DNA from: Planctomycetia bacterium
Lineage (GTDB): Bacteria > Planctomycetota > Planctomycetia > Gemmatales > HRBIN36
Direction of reading: 5' to 3'
Assembly: GCA_016795155.1 (NCBI GenBank)
Contig: JAEUIE010000016.1
Span: forward strand, 18,702 to 82,701
Length of the DNA stretch: 64,000 nucleotides
Under the pieces are notes generated by a model that saw only the letters and a program-made list of their open reading frames with translations, made no database searches and was not told the DNA's origin. Below, piece by piece: positions 1 to 8,518 of this stretch (position 1 is the first letter of the stretch; each line of letters starts with the position of its first letter). The position numbers were made by a program, and so were the translations under genes.

Positions 1-1077
1 TCCATCCTGTTCATGCTGTATTACTTCAGCTATTCCTCCCGCTCGATACCCTACGCATGGGATGGCATTGGCCCAGGCTTCCAGCAGCACCAGGCCAAAA
101 GAATCAGAGCGGCTGGGCAACGCGAAGACGTCCAAAGCTGCATAGAAATCAGGCTTCGCTTCTTCGGGAAGTACATCGAGTATGCGAACATGCTGCTTGA
201 TAGCTTGAGGCAGTGTTTTCCAGACTCGGCGGAAATTAGGCATGGCTGGTCCAGCCAGTATCAGTGTGAATGGCACTTTTCGCTCATAGAGCAGACATGC
301 CGCACGAAGCAGATCGACACTTCCTTTCTCCTCACTGAGGTTAGCCAGATGCCCAATACGCAATAAGCCAGCCGGTAATTGCCAGCGATGATCGGCACGT
401 TCTCGGTTGCTTTGAGTACACTCAGCAGGATCGACCCCCAGCCCCTGAAGAATAATCCTGGATGAATCGATTCCTAATGAAGCAACAGCCTTCTGCTCCA
501 ATTGCGTTTGAACAAAGATGCGATCTGCCTGTTGAAGCAGATAACTCAATGGCGGGCTGAGATAGGATTGTCGAGTCGGATTGTTCTCCTGGGTAGTATC
601 TCCCAGATGCAGAAAAGGAGTCAGAAGAAACGGGATATTCAATCGCCTGGCCCAGTAGAGTCCACAATAGAGCGGAAAGGTATATGGGAAGGCACTGGCA
701 TGTATGAGCTTCACTCTTTCCCGCGAAGAACTAGCCTTACTCCATAAAGAGGGCAAAGTAGGGCTGGCAGGCAATGTCATTCCTTGTACCCAAGGATGAG
801 GCAACATCGAGAAGGATTTAAGAAATACCTTTCGACCAGGAAAAGTTCTCACCGCATGACGATGGATCTTGACATTGCCAGAGCGGATTGTCCCGGCGGG
901 CAATTTTTGAGCATTGGGTCGCCAGAATGCTTCCAGTGCAAGAGCATTCGAAGTGTGAACATGGACAGGTTTGCCCTGTTGCGCGATATAGTGGGACAAC
1001 CTGGCAAAATAACTTTCTGCTCCACCCAAGGCGGGTGGAAATCGCTGGATTACATGGATAATGGGTAGTGATGTCAT
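1..1077 (-). CDS. Glycosyltransferase family 4 (GT-B fold), partial at window edge
   Basis: Translation of the reverse strand gives 359 codons without a stop, so the gene continues beyond base 1. The N-terminus reads IIHVIQRFPPALGGAESYF, the typical opening of GT4 glycosyltransferases with the glycine-rich acceptor/donor loop. Further on come GHLANLSEEKGSVDLL (start of the C-terminal nucleotide-sugar-binding Rossmann domain) and FALPSRSDSFGLVLLEAWA, the E-x7-E type donor-sugar motif. It should transfer a sugar from an activated donor to a lipid, polysaccharide or glycan in the cytoplasm; substrate unknown. An in-frame ATG nine bases upstream (1086) is an alternative start. It lies about 10-20 bases behind the stop of the secreted protein at 1096, so the two are probably co-transcribed with aroA. 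Confidence 0.85.
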   Translation of the reverse strand, partial: MTSLPIIHVIQRFPPALGGAESYFARLSHYIAQQGKPVHVHTSNALALEAFWRPNAQKLPAGTIRSGNVKIHRHAVRTFPGRKVFLKSFSMLPHPWVQGMTLPASPTLPSLWSKASSSRERVKLIHASAFPYTFPLYCGLYWARRLNIPFLLTPFLHLGDTTQENNPTRQSYLSPPLSYLLQQADRIFVQTQLEQKAVASLGIDSSRIILQGLGVDPAECTQSNRERADHRWQLPAGLLRIGHLANLSEEKGSVDLLRAACLLYERKVPFTLILAGPAMPNFRRVWKTLPQAIKQHVRILDVLPEEAKPDFYAALDVFALPSRSDSFGLVLLEAWANAIPCVGYRAGGIAEVIQHEQDG

Positions 1078-1095
1078 CCCTGACATGGAGGGATT

Positions 1096-3003
1096 TTACC
1101 CTGCCTTGCCTTCCTCATTGATGGCTTTCTCGACGAAGTCGCGAGCTTTACGATCAAAGTCGATGAGTGCCTTTCGCGTTCGATCGATGAGGCCCAACTT
1201 TTCCTGAACTTCTTCGCCGTTTCCCAGTGCTTCGCGGGCGGCATTGAGCGTGGCGATGTGTTTCAAGTCGCCTTTGATCATGATAAGCACCGTGAGGTAG
1301 TCGCCCCGCTTTTCCAGATCGTCGAGGTATTGCTCAGCTTTGCCGATTTCTTTTTCGATTTCTTCCCAGGTCAGCGCTTTGGTTTTGCTGGACCAGACGG
1401 TCAGGGCAAAGGTACGGGCATCCTTGTGATCTTTATCGTTGTATTGTGTTTTCCAGATGCGCTCGATGGCTTTGATGCGTTCCATCACTTTTGGTTGATT
1501 GCGGTTCTTCAAATAGCTCTTCTTGTAATTATCGAGTGCAAGGTCGAAGTCGTATTCGGCATCAGCCTGCTTGGCGAGTTTGAGAAACTTACGATCTTCT
1601 GTAGGGTTGCGCTCAAGAGCAACTTGTTCATCCATCTGTGCAACTGAATCGGTAAGAACTTTGACTCCACTTTCAGCATTGTCAACAAACCTCTTGGCTT
1701 CCTTGTTGTCCTGTGCTGCCTTGCGAACGCGTTCCAGTTCTGTCTTCAACTCATCTACACTTTCCTTTAACCCTTTGGATAGTTTCTCGAGATTGTCAAC
1801 AGCCTGTTTTTCGCTTCCTTTCCTCATGACATCAATGTACATCAGCTTATAGTCGACTTCGTAATTATCCTTCATCACGGTAAACTTCTTCAACCAGCGT
1901 TCGTACTCGAATTTCGTATCATCCAGAATCGCGGCATCGCGATTACCACTGATCTTGATGACCACCGGCTGATCATCCAGCAAAGGCACTGGCGCATCAG
2001 TTTTGCCTACACCTGCAATCTGTACACGCACGAAGGCGACATGATAAATCGGATCTTTCGATGAAATACGACCCTGTGTATCGGTGGTTCCCAGCGGTTC
2101 CGATGCTGAATTCTCATAGCCACCTGGAAAATGGCTGACACTGTAGCCGCCGATGGGATTATTGTCCTGATCAAGCACTCGCAACTGGAGTGGCACGACA
2201 CGCGTTCCTAGTTTAATGGCACGGAAGGTGACCGTTTGCCTGTCTTTCGCAAGTGGATTGCTCAAACGGCTGAATAGCCTGGCAGTCACCAGGCCTTTGA
2301 CAGCATCCACATTGGTGATATAGGCCAGTGTTTCCGGTAGGCGGGTTGCAGTATAGCCATTGGCGCTGCGGCGAACCTGCACCAGTGCCATGACTTCACC
2401 CTGCACCATGCGAATGGTTTCAGGTACACCCAAGCCTGCCGCTTGCATCTGGATGCGAAGTGTCTGATTGTTGACTTCCATGACTTCGCCTACATGGCCA
2501 AAATCCTGTGCAACCTGCATTGCAGCCAGTCGGGTAATCCAGTGGCGATCTGTGGTCCTTGATTTCCGCAGAGTACTTACTGTCGCAGTCTCGCCATCTA
2601 CTTGTCGGCTTTGTACTTCGTACTCACCATCCAGGTAATAAAGTCTTACCAGGTGTAATTTGTTGGGATGTATCTGTTTGGACAGATTATCCAGGTCGCC
2701 CCAGCCCCGTTCGATAACTGACTGCATCATTTGTCTGGCAGGGTCAGTATTAGCTTCGCCACCTTCACGATAAATCAATGTGCTGACCTTGGTTGTCCGG
2801 CCCAGATCTCGCTGCAGGCTGTCACCCAGGTCGCGGGCAAACTGTTCCACATATACATTGGTTAAAAGAGGGTGTGGCTCGGCATGGATGACCAGCAGTA
2901 ACTGGTAAGGCTCCTTAAGCCATTCGGTATTGTAGTTTTCCGGTGCTTGTGCCTGCAGAAGGGTGGTGGTGCAAAATAAACTGATCAAAGCAAGTCGTAA
3001 CAT
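1096..3003 (-). CDS. Secreted coiled-coil protein of unknown function
   Basis: A Sec signal peptide (MLRLALISLFCTTTLLQAQA) begins the protein. I start it at ATG 3003; an in-frame GTG at 3012 is the alternative. Residues roughly 30-350 form an unrecognised mixed region with no catalytic motif I know. Residues about 400-480 are charged and heptad-like (VDNLEKLSKGLKESVDELK), a likely coiled coil, and the C-terminal 150 residues look helical with tetratricopeptide-like spacing (AEYDFDLALDNYKKSYL). It probably acts in the periplasm as a scaffold or adaptor. It sits 22-31 bases downstream of aroA and just before the glycosyltransferase, the same strand throughout. I do not recognise the family, and the operon position alone does not establish a function. 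Confidence 0.75.
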   Translation of the reverse strand: MLRLALISLFCTTTLLQAQAPENYNTEWLKEPYQLLLVIHAEPHPLLTNVYVEQFARDLGDSLQRDLGRTTKVSTLIYREGGEANTDPARQMMQSVIERGWGDLDNLSKQIHPNKLHLVRLYYLDGEYEVQSRQVDGETATVSTLRKSRTTDRHWITRLAAMQVAQDFGHVGEVMEVNNQTLRIQMQAAGLGVPETIRMVQGEVMALVQVRRSANGYTATRLPETLAYITNVDAVKGLVTARLFSRLSNPLAKDRQTVTFRAIKLGTRVVPLQLRVLDQDNNPIGGYSVSHFPGGYENSASEPLGTTDTQGRISSKDPIYHVAFVRVQIAGVGKTDAPVPLLDDQPVVIKISGNRDAAILDDTKFEYERWLKKFTVMKDNYEVDYKLMYIDVMRKGSEKQAVDNLEKLSKGLKESVDELKTELERVRKAAQDNKEAKRFVDNAESGVKVLTDSVAQMDEQVALERNPTEDRKFLKLAKQADAEYDFDLALDNYKKSYLKNRNQPKVMERIKAIERIWKTQYNDKDHKDARTFALTVWSSKTKALTWEEIEKEIGKAEQYLDDLEKRGDYLTVLIMIKGDLKHIATLNAAREALGNGEEVQEKLGLIDRTRKALIDFDRKARDFVEKAINEEGKAG

Positions 3004-3034
3004 GAGGATCACCCATCCGATGAATCGTATCCGT

Positions 3035-4321
3035 TTATTGTCGCAGATTTTCCAGGTCTTGCCAGTACCTGGGATAAGTCTTGGCAGTACATCCTGGATT
3101 TCTTACCTGCACACCCGGAATACGTAAACCGATCAAAGCCAGGCTCATAGCCATGCGATGATCGTTGTAAGTATCAAATACTGCACCATGCAGCGGACGG
3201 GGATGAATGGTAAGACCATCGGGATGTTCATCGACGATAGCTCCAGTTTTACGAAGTTCACTAGCCAGTGCAGCCAGGCGATCAGTTTCCTTGTGACGGA
3301 TATGAGCCACATTGCGAATAGTTGTTGTCCCTTGGGCGAATAATGCAACCACTGCCAAGGTCATCACGGTATCACTGATGGCATTCATGTCGATATCAAT
3401 GCCAGTCAACGGAGTACCTTGAACTGTGTTTTGATCGGGAAGAGTGCAACCCATACGTTTCAGAACATGACGAAAAGCTGCATCTCCCTGCATGCTGTCT
3501 GCAAGTCCAGGTACAGTCACTCGGCCACCTGTGATGGCTGCTGCTGCCCAGAAATAGCTTGCGCTGGAGGCATCGGGTTCGATGGCATAAGTCCTGGCAG
3601 TGTATCGCTGAAGTTTAATCCGGTAACTCAGATCTGGATCATGCATCTCTTCGACATCGACACCCCACTGCTTCATCATTTGAATGGTCAGTTGAACATA
3701 CGGCTGTGAGACCAAGGCGCCCGGTACATGAATGATCGTTTCCTTGTGTGCATAGCAGGATGCCATGAGCAGTGCGCTGAGAAACTGACTGCTGATGTCG
3801 CTCCGAATGCTGACGACCCCACCATGCAATCCTGCAGCATTGAGTTGAAGTGGTGGACAATCAGGCCGTAACTCGGTGGAGATGTTCACGTGTAGGGCAC
3901 GCAGGGCTTCGAGTAAGTCGCCAATGGGACGTTGCCTCATTCGTTCGACGCCATCGAGACGATATGAGCCGTTACCCAGAGAAAGCATGGCAGTGAGAAA
4001 TCTGATAGTGGTCCCACTGTTGCCACAGAAAAAGTCCGCATGGGGTTTCCATTGTGAAACTGGAGCGCAAGGAACGGTAATTCGATCACTTTCCCAGTCA
4101 GTATGAACAGCAATACCCAAACGCTGAAGTGATTCGACCATCACTTCCGTATCTTCAGACCGTAGTGCATTTTCCAGTTGAGAATAAGAAGGGCCCTTTA
4201 TTGCTGGCTGTGCAAGAGCAGCCAGGATTAAAGCCCTGTTGGTGATGCTTTTAGATCCCGGAACCTGAACTGTACAAACCGGCGGCTTGGATAATGGTGT
4301 AACTGCATACAGATCGTTCAT
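3035..4321 (-). CDS. aroA: 3-phosphoshikimate 1-carboxyvinyltransferase (EPSP synthase)
   Basis: The enzyme joins phosphoenolpyruvate to shikimate-3-phosphate, the penultimate step of the chorismate (aromatic amino acid) pathway, in the cytoplasm. The 428-residue length matches the family. Visible signatures are PGSKSITNRALILAALA near the N-terminus (shikimate-3-phosphate/PEP-binding lysine loop), GNSGTTIRFLTAML around residue 100, and HIRHKETDRLAALASELRKTGA plus YNDHRMAMSLALIGL in the C-terminal half. The ATG at 4321 is preceded by AGGTG. It is transcribed divergently from the BlaI/M56 genes across a 146-base gap containing two BlaI-like operators, so its own promoter may lie near or within that controlled region. 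The identification is firm; the regulatory link is inference. Confidence 0.97.
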   Translation of the reverse strand: MNDLYAVTPLSKPPVCTVQVPGSKSITNRALILAALAQPAIKGPSYSQLENALRSEDTEVMVESLQRLGIAVHTDWESDRITVPCAPVSQWKPHADFFCGNSGTTIRFLTAMLSLGNGSYRLDGVERMRQRPIGDLLEALRALHVNISTELRPDCPPLQLNAAGLHGGVVSIRSDISSQFLSALLMASCYAHKETIIHVPGALVSQPYVQLTIQMMKQWGVDVEEMHDPDLSYRIKLQRYTARTYAIEPDASSASYFWAAAAITGGRVTVPGLADSMQGDAAFRHVLKRMGCTLPDQNTVQGTPLTGIDIDMNAISDTVMTLAVVALFAQGTTTIRNVAHIRHKETDRLAALASELRKTGAIVDEHPDGLTIHPRPLHGAVFDTYNDHRMAMSLALIGLRIPGVQVRNPGCTAKTYPRYWQDLENLRQ

Positions 4322-4365
4322 TTTTCACCTGTATCTCATCTTCGGAAAAGTTGCGGAATTTTCCA

Positions 4366-4395
4366 TTGACATGCACTAGACAATGCGTCTATACT
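4366..4395 (+). promoter_or_regulatory. Sigma70-type promoter of the blaI-M56 operon
   Basis: A perfect -35 box TTGACA (4366-4371) is separated by 18 bases from a near-perfect -10 box TATACT (4390-4395). It points toward the BlaI-like gene, whose ATG is 72 bases further on. The first operator palindrome (4377-4391) lies in the spacer and runs into the -10 box, so bound repressor would block polymerase. This is read directly from the sequence; promoter activity is inferred. Confidence 0.75.
4377..4391. promoter_or_regulatory. BlaI-type operator 1
   Basis: TAGACAATGCGTCTA: arms TAGACA and CGTCTA around a 3-base centre, with one mismatch from a perfect palindrome. It lies inside the promoter spacer and touches the -10 box. 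BlaI/MecI dimers bind palindromes of this size upstream of their own genes, which supports autoregulation. Confidence 0.7.
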
Positions 4396-4401
4396 CTGTT
4401 A

Positions 4402-4416
4402 TAGACAATATGTCTA
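4402..4416. promoter_or_regulatory. BlaI-type operator 2
   Basis: TAGACAATATGTCTA: a perfect 6+6 inverted repeat around ATA. Its centre is 25 bases from that of operator 1, and it covers the region just after the likely transcription start. Two tandem dyads with the same half-site favour cooperative binding of two repressor dimers. Confidence 0.75.
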
Positions 4417-4467
4417 ACGACTCGTGTATCTGGCTCGTTTGAGCCTGTGTCTGCAGGAAGAAGAGTC

Positions 4468-4854
4468 ATGAGATATCCTGATGTCACGGATGCGGAATTG
4501 AGCATTCTCGAAGTGCTGTGGAGCCAGCAAAGTGCTACTTTGCGTCAATTGGCAGAAACAGTCTATTCTGAAAAGCCATTGGCTGGTGCACAGGCGACGG
4601 TTGCCAAGTTGCTCGAAAGACTGGAAGCGAAGCAATGCATCTCGCGTAAGCGTGGCGACGGACCTCAACAGTTCTATGCTCTGGTAGATCGCGATTCCCT
4701 GATTGGCTGGCGCTTGCAGACAGTTGCCAATCAGCTCTGTGAAGGATCGTTATCACCTTTGCTAACCAATCTCGTCAAAGCTGGAAAACTAAGTGCTCGC
4801 GAAAGAAAAGAATTGTCGAATCTACTGGCCCAGGTAACTCAACAGAAACCATAA
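4468..4854 (+). CDS. BlaI/MecI/CopY-family transcriptional repressor
   Basis: A 128-residue winged-helix repressor. The N-terminus (VTDAELSILEVLWSQQSATL) is the hallmark BlaI/MecI helix region. It continues with a recognition helix and wing (ATVAKLLERLEAKQCISRKR) and a helical dimerisation tail. In the classical systems the dimer represses its operon until a membrane M56 protease triggers its cleavage. I choose ATG 4468, which has AGGAAG eight bases upstream, over the in-frame GTG at 4447. The next gene encodes such a protease only 27 bases away, and two matching palindromes lie in the promoter. The natural signal is unknown; beta-lactam sensing is not implied because the partner lacks a penicillin-binding sensor domain. 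Confidence 0.9.
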   Translation: MRYPDVTDAELSILEVLWSQQSATLRQLAETVYSEKPLAGAQATVAKLLERLEAKQCISRKRGDGPQQFYALVDRDSLIGWRLQTVANQLCEGSLSPLLTNLVKAGKLSARERKELSNLLAQVTQQKP

Positions 4855-4881
4855 GGCCAACAGGCAAAAGGGAGTCCGTGT

Positions 4882-7188
4882 ATGACTATCCTGTTTGAAT
4901 GGCTCATCAGCAATGCCATCACAGCCTCGCTGCTTGCTCTGTTGGCTATGGTGATCACGAAATGCTTCCCGCGACGACCCGCACTCAGTCATGCCTGTTG
5001 GCTACTGGTGCTTATCAAGCTGCTCACTCCGCCCGTGTATCATGTTTCATTGAGTGCTCCACAACAAGTCACATCGTCAAATATTCTGAAAGCACCTGTT
5101 CTGACAGAATCGGCTATACCTCCCACATCAACCCCTGCACCATCTGCTGATACTTCCACAGCGTTGCCTGCATACTGGTTTGAGTTTGATGATACGGCTA
5201 TGACTCAGGAAGATAGTGCATTGGAAATGGCATATTCTGACCAGTTGCCAGCCATCACGGAACCGTTGCCTGTTGTCGCCACCATCGACAAGACGGTAGA
5301 AATACAGCCTATAAGAGAAAACCAAACGCAATATCTGGGCTTAACGCAATGGTGGAATGAACATGGTGAAAGAGCCTTGTTCTGGACTCAGATCGTGGTG
5401 CTGGCCGTATCTGCATTACTATTGATACTCACGATGGTCCGCGTCATACGCTTCGAAAATCTGTTACAACTGGCCACCCCTGCCCCTGATGCAATACAGC
5501 AGATGGCACGACACATGGCATCACTATGGGGAATAAAAGCCAACCCAAGAGTTGTTATGGTATCGGGAAAAGTAGGGCCATTGCTGTGGCAACGCTGGCA
5601 GCAGCCTTTGATTGTTTTGCCTCGTGGTCTGGTAGAAGCAATGTCAGAAAGCGAGTTGAAAACAGTTCTCGCTCATGAATTAAACCATTATCGTCGTGGC
5701 GATCATCTCTGGCGTTATCTGGAGTTGGTTGCTGTGACACTCTACTGGTGGCTTCCAACAGTCTGGTGGGTCAGTCGACGATTGCGCCAGTCTGAAGAAG
5801 AATGTTGCGACGCAGGAGTGGTGGCAACGTTACCCGACGGGGTTACGAATTATGCCAGTGCTCTCGTGCGCAGTTTATCCTTTGTGACTGAACCTGCCAG
5901 TCCTTGTCCCGCCCTCAGCAGCGGACTGGGGCCAGTCACATTACTGAAACGGAGACTTCACATGTTACATGCTAATGTTGAGCGCAAAGTAGGAATACGA
6001 GGCTGGTTTTTCCTGATGGCAGTTGCAGTGGTTGCACTGCCTTGGGGAATCAGCTGGGCTGATGATGATGATCCCCCACCGCTGCCCCGAAGAGAGGCAA
6101 GAAGACCAGAGGCTCGTCAGGATGACCGGGCAGAGCGGAAAGACCCGGTGAGAGTAACTCGCCCGGCTGATCCCGCTGCTGCAGCTATTCCTCCATTTGC
6201 TCCCGGGACACCAGGTTTGCCCACCATGCCTGCACCAGTGCAAGCACCGGCACGCGCTGGCGTGGCACATGCCGCACCAGCTGCACCTTCCATGCCAGGC
6301 TTTCCCGGACAAGGTGGATTCGGGATGAATGAAGATATGCGAGCCGGGCTGGAAACAGCTGTCAAGCAGGCAGAACTCGACCTGAAAGTCCGACGCATTA
6401 AGGTAAAACAGACTGAGAATGCAGTCAGACAGCGGGAAGCCGATCTTGAACATGCTAGAAGAATGCAGGAAAAGGGAACCATTTCATCAACTGAAGTGCG
6501 AGAGAAACAGAATCAGCTGGATAACGCTAAGATTGAACTAGAACTGGCCTTGGTAGAAGTGGAACGTGGCGAACTCTCGCTGGAAGTAGCCAGACAGCGC
6601 AGCAGAACCCTGTCTCGCCAGCCTCAACCATTTGGTGGTCCTTTTGGAGGAGTAACCGCCCCTGTGCCGCCGGGAAGAGAAATCCCTTCCAGTGACGATA
6701 TGCCACCAACACCTCGAGGTAGAGGTATTGGCGGAGCAGCTGGTGGTTTAGGTGGTTCGTTACCACCTGCACCTGGTGGAGCAATTGCTGGTGGATTACG
6801 AGGATTCGGGTCGCTGGGTAGTAGAGGCTCGGGTTCACCTGATGCATTTTTCCGCAATTTTGATCGACATAATACGGGCAAAATCCGTCGCGAAGATGTG
6901 CCTGACTGGATGCGAGAGCGTTTCTTTGAAGTGACTGATACCAATAAAGATGGTATTGTAGATCAGGAAGAATTTTCCGCTAATTACAACAAACTCTGGG
7001 AACAAGGCAATCGCACTGGTGGTCCAGGTGGTGGAAGAGTCACAGCTCGCAATAACATTTCCGATGGTGCGGGCCGGCGCGGAGCAGATCGTGATCCTCG
7101 CGATGACCGTATTGAGCAACTGGAACGAGAATTGCGTGAAATGCGCAAGGCACTGGAAAATATGAAGAAGCCTGACGGTACCCGCTAA
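4882..7188 (+). CDS. M56 (BlaR1-like) membrane metalloprotease with coiled coil and EF-hands
   Basis: A 768-residue membrane protein. Residues 1-55 contain two hydrophobic segments, another lies at 168-186, and the M56 zinc motif HELNH is at 265-269 followed by EEECCD near 305-310, the usual third-ligand region. After a further helix near 373-390 the chain becomes a proline/glycine-rich linker. Next comes a long charged coiled coil (about 480-575) resembling the hairpins of membrane-fusion adaptors (RMQEKGTISSTEVREKQNQL), then a Gly/Pro-rich stretch. Two EF-hand-like loops follow near 660-705 (DRHNTGKIRRED, DTNKDGIVDQEE). The penicillin-binding sensor of true BlaR1 is absent. It probably cleaves or activates cleavage of the adjacent BlaI repressor; sensing through the coiled coil or calcium is inference. 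Confidence 0.88.
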   Translation: MTILFEWLISNAITASLLALLAMVITKCFPRRPALSHACWLLVLIKLLTPPVYHVSLSAPQQVTSSNILKAPVLTESAIPPTSTPAPSADTSTALPAYWFEFDDTAMTQEDSALEMAYSDQLPAITEPLPVVATIDKTVEIQPIRENQTQYLGLTQWWNEHGERALFWTQIVVLAVSALLLILTMVRVIRFENLLQLATPAPDAIQQMARHMASLWGIKANPRVVMVSGKVGPLLWQRWQQPLIVLPRGLVEAMSESELKTVLAHELNHYRRGDHLWRYLELVAVTLYWWLPTVWWVSRRLRQSEEECCDAGVVATLPDGVTNYASALVRSLSFVTEPASPCPALSSGLGPVTLLKRRLHMLHANVERKVGIRGWFFLMAVAVVALPWGISWADDDDPPPLPRREARRPEARQDDRAERKDPVRVTRPADPAAAAIPPFAPGTPGLPTMPAPVQAPARAGVAHAAPAAPSMPGFPGQGGFGMNEDMRAGLETAVKQAELDLKVRRIKVKQTENAVRQREADLEHARRMQEKGTISSTEVREKQNQLDNAKIELELALVEVERGELSLEVARQRSRTLSRQPQPFGGPFGGVTAPVPPGREIPSSDDMPPTPRGRGIGGAAGGLGGSLPPAPGGAIAGGLRGFGSLGSRGSGSPDAFFRNFDRHNTGKIRREDVPDWMRERFFEVTDTNKDGIVDQEEFSANYNKLWEQGNRTGGPGGGRVTARNNISDGAGRRGADRDPRDDRIEQLERELREMRKALENMKKPDGTR

Positions 7189-7209
7189 GCGTGAGACTAT
7201 TTCCATTCA

Positions 7210-7237
7210 ATGATCAGTGCGATTTTGCACTGATCAT
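7210..7237. terminator. Strong hairpin after the M56 gene
   Basis: A perfect 11-base inverted repeat (ATGATCAGTGC / GCACTGATCAT) with a 6-base loop, 21 bases after the M56 stop. There is no clear T-run on the plus strand, so it could be a terminator, an mRNA-stabilising stem or a protein-binding dyad. Confidence 0.5.
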
Positions 7238-7347
7238 ATTTGCATTGGAGACACGTAACAATGACAGGTGATAGTCACTCGACAATAGTTTGTTGCAAAT
7301 CAGTTGATTCAATGGTCTAATCAGCATTCATCCTCAGGAGAATCAAC

Positions 7348-7866
7348 ATGGATCAGAACAAAAATGAAGCGTCTAGTGCTATCATTGGCCACGAGCCTTA
7401 CGAATTTACTCCAGCACAGAATGAAGTGATCGGTGAGTTAGGGAATTCCCTGAAATGGGTTTCCATCCCTATCTTTGCACTAGGTGCATTTTGCCTGATG
7501 AATTTTATCTTTTTCCTGATGCTGGCATTCAAGACAGGTAACCTGACCAACTGGCACAGCTTCGCTGTCGGCCTGCTTCTGATCATGCAGTTTCTGTTCT
7601 TCCTGTTGATGGCTCGATGGACAACTACAGCATCACTAGGCTTTCATGCCATTACACAAACCAAAGGCAAGGATATCAGCTTTCTGATGATTGCTCTCAA
7701 CAATCTGCGTGCGATGTTCAGCGTGCTGGCATTTTGTGTGAAAGCGTTTCTGATCATCAGCATCATCTCGCTGATAATGAATCTGATTCATTACTACAAT
7801 TCAGAGCCTCTCGTTAAGCCAACACCGGCAGCAACCAGCCCCACCCCATCCAATCAAGCTAAGTAA
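7348..7866 (+). CDS. Small polytopic membrane protein, DUF5362-like
   Basis: A 172-residue protein with a soluble N-terminus of about 35 residues and four hydrophobic segments (roughly 38-60, 70-90, 108-125 and 130-147), ending in a Pro/Thr-rich tail. The layout, a cytoplasmic head followed by two helix pairs with a GKDISFLMIALNNLR linker, resembles the DUF5362 family of small membrane proteins of unknown role. CAGGAGAATCAAC before ATG 7348 gives a good ribosome-binding site. It is 159 bases behind the M56 gene with a hairpin between, so it may have its own promoter. No catalytic motif is visible. Confidence 0.7.
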   Translation: MDQNKNEASSAIIGHEPYEFTPAQNEVIGELGNSLKWVSIPIFALGAFCLMNFIFFLMLAFKTGNLTNWHSFAVGLLLIMQFLFFLLMARWTTTASLGFHAITQTKGKDISFLMIALNNLRAMFSVLAFCVKAFLIISIISLIMNLIHYYNSEPLVKPTPAATSPTPSNQAK

Positions 7867-7870
7867 TCAA

Positions 7871-7907
7871 AAACCCTCTTGTCTCATTCAACAGGACAAG
7901 AGGGTTT
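7871..7907. terminator. Bidirectional intrinsic terminator
   Basis: A perfect 13-base stem AAACCCTCTTGTC / GACAAGAGGGTTT with an 11-base loop, A-rich on the left and T-rich on the right (TTTATTTC). It lies between convergent genes, ending the small membrane protein on the plus strand and the Fae-family gene on the minus strand. Confidence 0.88.
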
Positions 7908-7930
7908 ATTTCATTCAGAAAACCAGACAG

Positions 7931-8480
7931 TTACAGTTGTCCATCCAGTCCCAACTGATGGAAGTAATGAGTAGTCTTGGACTGATTCTTAAGCAACCAG
8001 TCGATGGAAGGTTCATTCTTCATTGCCTTGGTGATGACTTTTACTGTTGCTTCGCGATGCACATCAAAAAGTGCCAGATGATCGACTTTGTCAACACTCA
8101 ACACCGAGGGATCAAGCCACACGCTGTAAATAATACCCAGTTCATTCGCCAGTTTTTTGGGGTATCACTTTCTTGCGGACTGCATCCAGCACACCATTGG
8201 CGATGGCAGCCTGCACCGTTCCCATGAGGATATTCGTATAGCGGTTGTCCTTCACGGTTACTTTGCTGACCATGAGGGTAGCTGGTTTCACTTGAGCATC
8301 ACTGTTGAGGATGGCGAAAACCTTCGTGTGCCCTTTAGTCTGGTCGCCGAGCAGCGTGGCAATGGCCTGACCGACGTGGCCGTCAAGTGCTCCCAGTATT
8401 ATTTCAGGCTCTGCACAGAGATAATCTTTATCGCCCTCTACCAGTGCCTCAGCTGTTCGCATTACAATTCGTTTTGCCAT
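7931..8480 (-). pseudogene. Formaldehyde-activating enzyme (Fae) family gene with a +1 frameshift
   Basis: Two consecutive reverse-strand frames together make one Fae-family protein (about 180 residues). The first frame (from ATG 8480, with AAAGG seven bases upstream) carries the family signature VKPATLMVSKVTVKD and ends QKTGE* near 8142. Shifting by one base at the six-A run around 8155-8160 continues as KLANELGIIYSVWLDPS and runs to 7931. Fae condenses formaldehyde with tetrahydromethanopterin; some planctomycetes are known to carry such C1 genes. In the N-terminal part the histidine of the usual A-H-I-D motif appears replaced (CAEPEIILG), so even the intact protein might not be a classical Fae. 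The shift may be a homopolymer sequencing error or a real lesion. It lies 38 bases after the giant surface-protein gene on the same strand. Confidence 0.75.
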
Positions 8481-8518
8481 GTCGTACCTTTCATGAACCA
8501 TTTCTCAGACTGACGATG

